NCBI GenBank assembly: GCA_040754075.1
Contig: JBFMDH010000002.1
Span: 62,001 to 126,000 of the forward strand
DNA length: 64,000 nt
DNA from: Acidobacteriota bacterium
GTDB taxonomy: Bacteria; Acidobacteriota; Blastocatellia; UBA7656
Direction of reading: 5' to 3'
The notes beneath the pieces were generated by a model. It did not search any database and was not told the origin of the DNA. It saw nothing but the letters and a program-made list of their open reading frames with translations. Positions 1 through 7,763 of the stretch are shown in pieces. The first letter of the stretch is position 1; each line of letters opens with the position of its first letter. Made by a program: the position numbers and the translations under genes.

Positions 1-903
1 AAGAAGGAAGTTCCTTTATTCCTCAGAGGTAGGCATTTTTCGGCAAGGGATTTGAAAGTCATAAATCGATGTGTTCAAAAATATTTTGATAAAGGGCGTA
101 CATACATCTCAAAGGTGATTTGTGAGAAATTAAACTGGAAGCAACCTAATGGGTGGTTAAAGGATCGAGCATGTAGAGATGTATTACTGCAATTAAATGA
201 AAAAGGAGTAATTGAGCTGCCTCCTGCTCGCACAAGGTTAAAAAAAAGGTGTGTGTTACAACAAGAAAAAAGAGTTTGGCATAATATTGATGTAGCGTCA
301 CCTATAATTGATTACCCAGATAAAATTGATTTGGAACTTGCTAAGGGAAATAAAGCTGAAAAAATCTGGAATGAAATGGTTAAGGAATATCATTATCTGG
401 GTCACAAAGTGCTAGTTGGAAGATGTATGAAATATTTAGTTAAAACAGGTGAAACAATTTTAGGGGCTGTGTCCTTTTCTTCTCCTGCCTGGCAGTTAGA
501 ACCTAGAGATGCAATCCTCCAAAAGTTAGAAGTTCCCCTAGGAGATATACGTGATTTAGTTATCAATAATAGCCGCTTCCTTATACTTCCTAATGTAAAT
601 GTTCCAAACCTGGCATCTACTGTTTTGTCTGTATCTACCCAAAAAATCGTGAATGATTGGAAGGATTATTACTCTATTACGCCGCTAATCGTAGAAACTT
701 TTGTTCAGCCATCTTTATACAATGGTACTTGTTATAAAGCAGCCAATTGGCTGCAAATTGGAATGACGAAGGGGTATGCAAAAGCGGGCACCTCTTACCA
801 TAATAGCCAAGAGCCTAAGAAGATTTTTATATATGGGCTTAGTAAAAAAGTACGACGTAAAATCCATCAAATTATAAACGACCAAGAGGACAAGGGATCA
901 TAG
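1..903 (+). CDS. DUF4338 (DruA-like) protein, 5' end outside the window
   Basis: The frame is open from the first base, so the gene begins upstream; a TTG at 52 is only the first start-like codon inside the window and cuts into a conserved part. About 300 residues are visible. The pattern matches DUF4338, the family of DruA from the Druantia anti-phage system: an N-terminal region with NWKQPNG and IELPP, then YHYLGHKVLVG, NNSRFLILPNVNVPNLAS, a VETFV segment and GTCYKAANW. The molecular activity of DUF4338 is not something I can assign from sequence. The stop is followed after 10 bases by the NurA-like gene, so the two are probably co-transcribed. Base composition is clearly more AT-rich than the genes right of 3750, which suggests horizontal acquisition. 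Family assignment is fairly sure; the defence role is inferred. Confidence 0.85.
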   Translation, partial: KKEVPLFLRGRHFSARDLKVINRCVQKYFDKGRTYISKVICEKLNWKQPNGWLKDRACRDVLLQLNEKGVIELPPARTRLKKRCVLQQEKRVWHNIDVASPIIDYPDKIDLELAKGNKAEKIWNEMVKEYHYLGHKVLVGRCMKYLVKTGETILGAVSFSSPAWQLEPRDAILQKLEVPLGDIRDLVINNSRFLILPNVNVPNLASTVLSVSTQKIVNDWKDYYSITPLIVETFVQPSLYNGTCYKAANWLQIGMTKGYAKAGTSYHNSQEPKKIFIYGLSKKVRRKIHQIINDQEDKGS

Positions 904-913
904 AGAGGAATAA

Positions 914-1972
914 ATGAGTTCTCAAGACGCGCTTCAACGAGCGAGACAATTTATATCTGCACAGAATGGTGTTATTGCCCCATTGAATATTTCAGAGGAA
1001 GAATTGAACCCAACTGGGCAGGATGATTTATCATTTCAAGCCTATCCCTTGGAATCTATGGAGTCGTGTTATCGAGTTAATTTCAATTATCCAGAGGATT
1101 CTACTTGTAGTGAATTTTCTTTTTTTGAAGATGGGAAGCAGAGAACTGTACAGATAGGCTTCATCCCCACAATTATTGGTAACAACCAAGTATTACTTCC
1201 GGTGCATTTCTTTGTTGTGGCTTCCGTAATCTTACGAAGAGAAAACCATGAACTCAAAGTTTGGAATCGTCCAGAGATCGAGCAGGGTATATTTGTGGAA
1301 AGGTCGCTAGTACCTGATCAACAAAGGTTACAAGAATTTGAACGTATGGGACTTAATGTAGTCGGAATACCTGCACAAGGTGGGGACTACTATGATTTAA
1401 AAAGACGGGCATTACAAGAGGCGAAGAAAAGGCGACTTGAAATAGAAGATCGTTTGATTGCTGTGTGGAGGCTGAGTGATGAAGCCCAAAATAGTTTTCT
1501 CGTAGTTGATGGTACTTTAATGAATTTTCGTAATGAAGAAAATGTTGAGAAATGTGTTGGCGTTAGTAAGTCTTTCGGCTCACGGTATTTTGAGGTGAGC
1601 GATCATAACCGAATAATGCGAATGACCGAATTTGAGCGTTCCTGGACGTTTCGCTTTCACTCTCCAGAGAATGAAGCGGATGATCTTCGGCAGGGCAGAA
1701 GAGAAAGAATAAGCTGGTATCTTCGTTTAAGAGACAAGCAAAATGCTGATCCTGAATTTGGACTTGTACGAGTTGAAATTAGCCAGAGGCATGCAGAGAG
1801 AGCATCTGAATACGCTGAAAGATTTTCTCGCTCTTTGCTCTCAGATCGCTTACCTACATCATATCCTGCACCAAGATGGGATAAACATCTTTACCCGGTT
1901 TGTGCCTGTGAGAACTATCTTGCAAGCATTATGCCTTCAATATCAACTATCAATGCTGCTATGAAAGGATAA
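914..1972 (+). CDS. nurA: NurA-like nuclease
   Basis: This 352-residue protein resembles NurA, a metal-dependent 5'-3' nuclease that partners the HerA translocase in DNA end processing and in some bacterial defence modules. Visible signs are an acidic motif FFEDGKQRTVQIG (Asp near residue 73), a second Asp motif LVVDGTL (near 199), a C-terminal strand LVRVE (near 283-287) and the closing region with P-rich LPTSYPAPRWD. The ATG at 914 is preceded by AGAGAGG at good spacing. The end of the gene carries AAAGGA, which serves as ribosome binding site for the next gene six bases further on. The next gene encodes a HerA-like ATPase, the classical partner, which strongly supports the call. The sequence is AT-rich like both neighbours. 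Confidence 0.8.
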   Translation: MSSQDALQRARQFISAQNGVIAPLNISEEELNPTGQDDLSFQAYPLESMESCYRVNFNYPEDSTCSEFSFFEDGKQRTVQIGFIPTIIGNNQVLLPVHFFVVASVILRRENHELKVWNRPEIEQGIFVERSLVPDQQRLQEFERMGLNVVGIPAQGGDYYDLKRRALQEAKKRRLEIEDRLIAVWRLSDEAQNSFLVVDGTLMNFRNEENVEKCVGVSKSFGSRYFEVSDHNRIMRMTEFERSWTFRFHSPENEADDLRQGRRERISWYLRLRDKQNADPEFGLVRVEISQRHAERASEYAERFSRSLLSDRLPTSYPAPRWDKHLYPVCACENYLASIMPSISTINAAMKG

Positions 1973-1977
1973 GACCT

Positions 1978-3723
1978 ATGCCCGATTCATTAGAAAGAGA
2001 AGTAGAAATAGAGAAGGGAGGGGTTCCCGAAGAAAATGCTCAAGAGGAAAATGTTGAATCTGCTGATCCGATTAATATAGAGAATTTCTTAAATGTAAGT
2101 TATGGGGTTATTGGACGCACTGTATCAACCAAATCAGAACCCAACACTTCGAGCAAATTTCACTTTTGGGTTGCTGATAGAGAAGAGGCGATAGGCAGAA
2201 TAGAAATTGGTAATATCGTCGCTGCTTTTTCCGATGATCGGAATGACATTACCTTTGGTACAGTGACCGAAATGCGATCATACAGTGATATTGATAGCTT
2301 TATCGCTGATTATTTGAGTCATAATTTTGGCGAAGCAACAGTGGAAGTTCCAACTGATATTTCGGAAGTAGTTGTCGTAATTTGTGATGTCATGCGAAAT
2401 GTTTCTTCAACAACTAAACCTGTAGGTCGCTCACGAGTTTACTTCCCCAGTAAGTTAGGAATCCAGCTTGCTTATGGAATATTGAATGAGAGAGGAGAAA
2501 ATATTTTTAGCGGGGCACCTATTCCAATAGGAGTTTTTGAAAATGGCGATGGAACAGTGGCACCAATAAGTGTTGATGAAGATTTTCTCGTGGGACCTGA
2601 AGGAGCGCATTTGAATGTTTCTGGTATCTCTGGGTTGGCATCAAAAACATCTGCCATTGAATTTGCTATTAAGTCACTTCTTACAAATACCTCAAAGAGA
2701 TTGGCTATAGTAATGTTCAATGTAAAGAGTAAGGATTTGCTTTATATAGACCAACCTAATCCAAGGAGTGAACAAGATGAACTGTCTCAAAAAATTTATC
2801 ATTCGCTGAACATCCCTGTTCAACCTTTTATTGGTACTCGTTTTTTTGCACCATCAAATCCGCAAAACCCTAATGGTACACAAAGCCTAAGAGAACTTGC
2901 TACGCAGCGCTTTCAGTGGGATTTGACTATGATGTACAGAGATATTCCAACTTTATTTAATTCATTTGATTGGGATGACAAAATGGAGGGTGTTTGGTTT
3001 GTAATTCAAGATGAAATTGAACGAGGAAATCTTTTAACTTATGCTCAGATGTTGACTTGGATTGATAGACAAATCGCCCAAGCCGGTCAACAACAGTGGA
3101 TTCGCGGCAATCATATTGCAACTTGGAACAAAATGCGCTCTCACCTTCAACGCTTCCCTAGAACTTATGGAGGTCTGATTGCATCAGCAGGGCAAGGGCT
3201 TGATATACCTTGGAATGATTTGAGAGAAGGCAGCATTTACGTTGTGGACATTCAGATGTTAAATGATCGTGGACAGAAGCTTGTTTTCGGGCGTTCAATG
3301 AGAGCTATTAGTGATTTACTCGAAGCAGGGGAAGATAATTTAGATGCAGTGGTTGTCTTTGTTGATGAATTAAATAAATTTGCTCCATCAGGTCAGGTGC
3401 GGACACCATTGAAGGATCGCCTTATAGATATAACTGCGCGTGGTCGCAGCCTTGGTCTGATCTTATTTGGAGCCGAACAGTTTGCTTCATCCGTAGATAA
3501 AGAAATTATTGAAAACAGTTCTACTTATTTCTTTGGAAGAACAGAAAACAATGAGCTACGCACACCAAATTACAGCGCGTTTAGTAATGAGGTGAAAACC
3601 AAACTAACGATGCTTCCTCAAGGACAGTTGTTAGTGAAGTTTGCAAAGTTTCCACAACCAATTTTTGTGAAATTTCCATTCCCTCCTTGTCTACCTGGAG
3701 ATCAATATAATAGAGGACAGTGA
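1978..3723 (+). CDS. herA: HerA-like FtsK/HerA-superfamily ATPase
   Basis: A 581-residue ATPase of the HerA type (DUF87-like core), expected to form a hexameric DNA translocase with the NurA-like product encoded just upstream. It has an N-terminal HAS-barrel-like part (about 35-190), a P-loop region at about 216-225 reading GISGLASKTS, a Walker B stretch VVVFVDE (Asp463, Glu464), and the HerA-typical ARGRSLGL and FFGRTENNEL segments with likely arginine fingers. The P-loop is not canonical: the Lys-Thr pair is present, but the spacing of glycines differs from GxxGxGKT. The stop lies 30 bases from the stop of the convergent peptidase gene. The gene is AT-rich compared with everything to its right, so the cassette boundary lies near 3725-3750. 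Confidence 0.82.
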   Translation: MPDSLEREVEIEKGGVPEENAQEENVESADPINIENFLNVSYGVIGRTVSTKSEPNTSSKFHFWVADREEAIGRIEIGNIVAAFSDDRNDITFGTVTEMRSYSDIDSFIADYLSHNFGEATVEVPTDISEVVVVICDVMRNVSSTTKPVGRSRVYFPSKLGIQLAYGILNERGENIFSGAPIPIGVFENGDGTVAPISVDEDFLVGPEGAHLNVSGISGLASKTSAIEFAIKSLLTNTSKRLAIVMFNVKSKDLLYIDQPNPRSEQDELSQKIYHSLNIPVQPFIGTRFFAPSNPQNPNGTQSLRELATQRFQWDLTMMYRDIPTLFNSFDWDDKMEGVWFVIQDEIERGNLLTYAQMLTWIDRQIAQAGQQQWIRGNHIATWNKMRSHLQRFPRTYGGLIASAGQGLDIPWNDLREGSIYVVDIQMLNDRGQKLVFGRSMRAISDLLEAGEDNLDAVVVFVDELNKFAPSGQVRTPLKDRLIDITARGRSLGLILFGAEQFASSVDKEIIENSSTYFFGRTENNELRTPNYSAFSNEVKTKLTMLPQGQLLVKFAKFPQPIFVKFPFPPCLPGDQYNRGQ

Positions 3724-3752
3724 AAAGTTAATTTGATTGACATTCAGTTTTA

Positions 3753-5891
3753 TCACTTCAACTTCCGGTCAAAAAAGTCTGCCGAGGCGTGATAGACCCG
3801 CAGCCAGTTTTCGTGGCGCAGGAAATCATGCACATCGTCGGGGAAAACGATTTGCTCGAATTCGATATTGCGTTCGCGCAGGCGGCGCGCCAACTCCACC
3901 GTTTGTGAAAAAGCCACATTGCGGTCATCATCGCCGTGAATCAACAGCACCGGCGATTTCCATTTATCGACAGATGAAATCGGCGACGACTCTTTGCCGA
4001 TTCTCAAGGCTTCGGCATTCCCCGTTGCCCAGGGCGACCGACCGACGCGCGCTGTCCAATCATGCACGCCGTGAATGTCTACGCCTGCCGCGAAAATATC
4101 GGAATTGCGCGCCAGCCCCATCGCCGTTAAAAATCCGCCATACGAGCCGCCCCAAAGCCCTATGCGTCGCGCATCCACATCCGGGCGCGATTGCAGATAT
4201 TTTGCCGCCGCCACCACATCCTGATACTCGGTAGCGCCGCGCTGCCCGCGACCCTTAGCCTCACGAAACCGGCGACCATAGCCGATTCCAGCCCGGTAGT
4301 TCACCGAAATCACCGTGTAGCCGCGACTCGCCAAATACTGATTCATCGCATAGGAATTGTGATAGTAATAACCGTAATGCCAACCGAGCAGCATCTGTCG
4401 CATGGGTCCGCCATGCATGAAGACGACGCCCGGCGTTTTGCCCGTCGCGCCTTTCGCTTTGAACAACTGACAATGTACATCGACGCCATCGGCGGCTTTG
4501 ACGATGACCGGTTCGGAAATCACCAATGCCGCCGACGGAAAATCTTTCGGCAAGGCATCGGGCGCAACCGGCTGCATATTCGCGCCGTCAAGGTTTGCGA
4601 TATTAGGCAAAAACGGGTCGCGCGCCGTCGAACGTAAACAGGCGATGCGCCGCCCGCCGTCAACCATCGCCGGATACATCTCTATGCTTTCGCCTCTGGT
4701 GATGGCTTGCGGTTTACCATCGCTGGTACTCACGCGCCACAAATGACGACGGTCAATGTCACCGGCATTCGCCGCAACTACCATAAACGCGCGGTCGGGT
4801 GAGAACGCCACATTTTCAACTTCATAATCGCCGGGCGTGAGTTTTACCGCTTCGCCGCCTTGCGAAGAGATGGAATAAAGATGCGCCCAGCCGTCCATCT
4901 CCGAAGCAAAGACAAGGCGGTCATTTGCTGCCCATTGAAATTGATTGTTGCCCATCGGCAAGCGCGAAAATGAATCAAGCTCGGTCGTGCCCGATTGCCA
5001 AATCTCCCGTCCTTTGCCGCTCGCTAAGTCAACCACGCGAATCGACCAGGGCACGAGCCGTTCACTGTCTTTTGAAAAGGTGTCGATGACATTAAAGAGT
5101 CGAATATAGGCAATGCGTTTGCCATCCGTAGACCAGCGCGGTTCGATGTCGCGGTCTACACTGGGTTCTAAAAATCGTATGCGCTCGGCACGCGGGTCAA
5201 AGATGGCGATGAAACTATGGTCGCCGCGCGAAGAGACAAACGCGAGTTGCGTGCCGTCTGGCGACCACTGAGGTGAAGAAACTTGCCCGCGAATCTCAAA
5301 CATCTTTTTCGGCTCGTCTTTGTTGGTGATGGTATCGAGAATTTTTCTGGCGGGGTTTGTGGCAATCGGCGCTGACCACAGGTGGTTTTCATAAGCGAAA
5401 ATCACCCGGTCGCTTTTCGGGGAAAACATCGGCGCGGAGCCAGCTCCGTAACGCGCCACCTGTCCGTTGCGGGTGTTGACGGTATAGACCTCCTGGGTTG
5501 CGCCGCGCGGGTCGCTGGTGGGATTGGGTATATCGCCTTCACTGTTCGGGTCGCCGCCGCGCACATAAGCGATGGTGTTGCCATCGGGTGAAAAAACCGG
5601 TTCGGTGATTTCCTGTCCGTCGTCTTCGGTATAGCGTGTCAGTTGTCTGCCTTTGAAAGCGGGCGCTTCGGCAATCCAGATGTTACGTTTGCCCTCAGCG
5701 TCAAACACCCAGGCGATTTTGTTGCCGTCGGGCGAGGCAATCAAATCGGAAGGGAAGGGCGAACTCATCACCTGTTCAAGCGTGAAACCATTTGCAGTTG
5801 ATGCTTGCGTTTGCCGGTTGAATGATGAGGTGATGAGCGCAAGCAGCGCGAGCCATAAAAAGACCAATTGCAGACGACGAAGCCGGTTCAT
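3753..5891 (-). CDS. Exported S9 family peptidase (prolyl oligopeptidase/acylaminoacyl-peptidase type)
   Basis: A 712-residue secreted or periplasmic serine peptidase of family S9. A signal peptide occupies about residues 1-31. Residues 35-430 form a TolB/WD40-like beta-propeller with repeated SPDG(N/T) blades (for example FSPDGNTIAYV and WSPDGTQLAFV). The C-terminal alpha/beta-hydrolase domain has the nucleophile motif GGSYGG (Ser near 583), Asp in HGDDDRN (near 656) and His in DDVHDF (near 688), so the catalytic triad is complete. Such enzymes cut oligopeptides or acylated peptides. A strong sigma70-type promoter lies about 50-75 bases upstream (5939-5967). The gene is transcribed towards the AT-rich cassette, with only 29 bases between the two stops. 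Confidence 0.92.
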   Translation of the reverse strand: MNRLRRLQLVFLWLALLALITSSFNRQTQASTANGFTLEQVMSSPFPSDLIASPDGNKIAWVFDAEGKRNIWIAEAPAFKGRQLTRYTEDDGQEITEPVFSPDGNTIAYVRGGDPNSEGDIPNPTSDPRGATQEVYTVNTRNGQVARYGAGSAPMFSPKSDRVIFAYENHLWSAPIATNPARKILDTITNKDEPKKMFEIRGQVSSPQWSPDGTQLAFVSSRGDHSFIAIFDPRAERIRFLEPSVDRDIEPRWSTDGKRIAYIRLFNVIDTFSKDSERLVPWSIRVVDLASGKGREIWQSGTTELDSFSRLPMGNNQFQWAANDRLVFASEMDGWAHLYSISSQGGEAVKLTPGDYEVENVAFSPDRAFMVVAANAGDIDRRHLWRVSTSDGKPQAITRGESIEMYPAMVDGGRRIACLRSTARDPFLPNIANLDGANMQPVAPDALPKDFPSAALVISEPVIVKAADGVDVHCQLFKAKGATGKTPGVVFMHGGPMRQMLLGWHYGYYYHNSYAMNQYLASRGYTVISVNYRAGIGYGRRFREAKGRGQRGATEYQDVVAAAKYLQSRPDVDARRIGLWGGSYGGFLTAMGLARNSDIFAAGVDIHGVHDWTARVGRSPWATGNAEALRIGKESSPISSVDKWKSPVLLIHGDDDRNVAFSQTVELARRLRERNIEFEQIVFPDDVHDFLRHENWLRVYHASADFFDRKLK

Positions 5892-5938
5892 AAATCCTCC
5901 GAATCAATTTTGAAATTAACCACTGTGGAATGGGCTTG

Positions 5939-5967
5939 GTTATATGCTTTGCAGGAATGACTGTCAA
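5939..5967 (-). promoter_or_regulatory. Sigma70-type promoter of the S9 peptidase gene
   Basis: On the minus strand TTGACA (5967-5962) is followed after exactly 17 bases by TATAAC (5944-5939). It lies 48 bases before the ATG at 5891. Its flanks match the promoter at 10274-10302: CGCCTC(G/A)C before the -35 box, and GCAAnGCA before with CCA after the -10 box. Confidence 0.8.
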
Positions 5968-6092
5968 GCGAGGCGAATGCAGATGCAAGCGTTAGGTGGC
6001 AAGGCGCTCGGAATGTCAGAGACTTTCCGCACAGCAAAGCGGCACAGCCGCAAACCGACGACCAAATACTGCGCGTCACTAAATTCCTCAAG

Positions 6093-7736
6093 CTAATCGG
6101 GTCGTTGTTTTCTGATGAAATAGGTATAGACCGCATTGGTGCGTGGTTCATAATCAACCGCTGTCCAGATGACCAGCCGATCCAGATCGGGAGTGCTCCG
6201 TAACCGGTCATAGACGACAATTTTCGGACGTTCGGCTTTCAGGCGTTCAAACCAACCTTGAAACCCCCCGGCTTCGATCTGGTCGAGGTAGCGGTCTTTG
6301 CCTCTATCAAGCAGAAAATATTTGCTGGCGTTGGTTAAACCGGAAAGCGCGAGCACATCCGTGCGTCCGTATACAAAAATTTTATCGCCCGGTTGCAATT
6401 GCGAAACGATGTCGGCAACTGCCGCATCCTGGTCTTGCAGGATTGGTGAAGTTACTTTGTAAACAAGCGCCTGACTCAGGCTTTGAACTAAACAAAAAGC
6501 GATGACCGCAAAGCTTGCCCAATTCACCAGACGCCGACGCATCGTGACCAGGCGGTCATTCAAAAGACCGGTGAAAAGCCCTTCAATTGCGTAAACCATA
6601 GTCAGCGCCGCAAGGATAGCCACAAACGGCAACAGCGGAATGAGGTCTGGGACGCTTTGAATATTAATCATGCAAAATGCGAAATAGACCAGTGGCACAA
6701 TCAACAACGCATGAATTTTCGCGGCATCAAGCCAGTAGCCGCGCCCGCCTTGAAGGCTGCGTCGCACTTCGCGCCCGATGAAAAAGAGCAATCCCGCGGC
6801 GGCGAGGTAAAAGAAGAGGTTGACGATTTTGAAATATTGATTCAACAGTTTGCCAAAGTGCTTGAAAAAATTTCCCGTGGCGCGTATCTCCTCCGCCGCA
6901 TAGATGGTCGCATTGAAATGAATATTCCACAGGTAAAAATCTTTGAGTGCTCCCGCCAATAAAAAGTAAACCAGCAGGATGGCTAAAGGCAGCATGGCGC
7001 CGCCGATTACTTTCAGAATTTTCCTATCGCGCCAGTTGGTTAAATACCCTGAAAATGCCAGCCCTGCCGCGCCGACAAATAAAAGTCCCGGTTGCCAGCA
7101 CAACGCCGATAACATGCCCCAGACGCCTGCGGCAAACGGACGGTCTTTTTTCATCGCCCACAAACTAATCAACCCGAACAACACCATAGGGGTTTTCGGT
7201 TGAATCCCACCCACATTGAGGGTTGCCAACGGCGTGAAACCGAGCAGGATGCTTGCGGCAAGCCAGGCGACTTTGCGGTTGCGGAAAAAATCAAGCGCCA
7301 CCAGAAAAGCGAAGGCGACGGTAAGCGCCGCAAGCAGCATAAACACCAGACGAATCGCCAGAATGTCGCGCAGTCCGAACAGCTTGCCGAGTAGAATTGC
7401 CGCCGCGCCGATGTATGCCGACAGCGGGCTTTTGATATTGACCACATCTTTGTAAGGGACGCCGCCGCGCGCAATCACTTGAGCGAAATAATCCCAGTTG
7501 GCGCGGTCGCCGCCGCTCGATTGTTGCCAGAATTGAAACTGCAAATAGAACACGAAGGCTATCGCAAAGATTATCCAAAACCACAGCCGTCGCTTCGTAT
7601 CGTCAAGATTTTCCTCAGTCGCAAAACTTGTGCTTGAGGTTTGCGTTGCGCCGCCGGTGTCGGGCGTGGCTTCTTCGACTTGTGTAACTGTCATTTTTTT
7701 CATTGCCGGATTCTGGTGTGTGGGGTTGTTGGACAA
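6093..7736 (-). CDS. GT-C type membrane glycosyltransferase (ArnT/PMT-like)
   Basis: A 547-residue integral membrane protein with about 11 hydrophobic helices after a 50-residue polar N-terminus. The first periplasmic loop reads NWDYFAQVIARGGVPYKD, the acidic loop typical of GT-C fold enzymes that use polyprenyl-phosphate sugars. The following NIKSPLSAYIGA and VGGIQPKTPMVLFG segments also fit dolichyl-phosphate-mannose/ArnT-like families. The C-terminal soluble part (about 430-547) contains GDKIFVYGRTDVL and an FLLDRGKDRY segment common in this group. The start is uncertain: TTG at 7736 has no clear ribosome binding site, and ATG codons at 7703 and 7694 are alternatives. It lies 27 bases after the O-antigen-ligase-like gene and is probably co-transcribed with it. 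The substrate cannot be told. Confidence 0.75.
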   Translation of the reverse strand: MSNNPTHQNPAMKKMTVTQVEEATPDTGGATQTSSTSFATEENLDDTKRRLWFWIIFAIAFVFYLQFQFWQQSSGGDRANWDYFAQVIARGGVPYKDVVNIKSPLSAYIGAAAILLGKLFGLRDILAIRLVFMLLAALTVAFAFLVALDFFRNRKVAWLAASILLGFTPLATLNVGGIQPKTPMVLFGLISLWAMKKDRPFAAGVWGMLSALCWQPGLLFVGAAGLAFSGYLTNWRDRKILKVIGGAMLPLAILLVYFLLAGALKDFYLWNIHFNATIYAAEEIRATGNFFKHFGKLLNQYFKIVNLFFYLAAAGLLFFIGREVRRSLQGGRGYWLDAAKIHALLIVPLVYFAFCMINIQSVPDLIPLLPFVAILAALTMVYAIEGLFTGLLNDRLVTMRRRLVNWASFAVIAFCLVQSLSQALVYKVTSPILQDQDAAVADIVSQLQPGDKIFVYGRTDVLALSGLTNASKYFLLDRGKDRYLDQIEAGGFQGWFERLKAERPKIVVYDRLRSTPDLDRLVIWTAVDYEPRTNAVYTYFIRKQRPD

Positions 7737-7763
7737 CCGATGGTTTACTACGAAAACACCGCT

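Noticed and set aside
1-3752. Transposon or integrase-bearing mobile element at the left end
   Set aside because: No transposase, integrase, terminal inverted repeat or attachment site was visible in this part; acquisition is inferred only from composition.
3737-4234. 165-residue plus-strand frame inside the peptidase gene
   Set aside because: It is an arginine/histidine-rich shadow of the minus-strand S9 peptidase.
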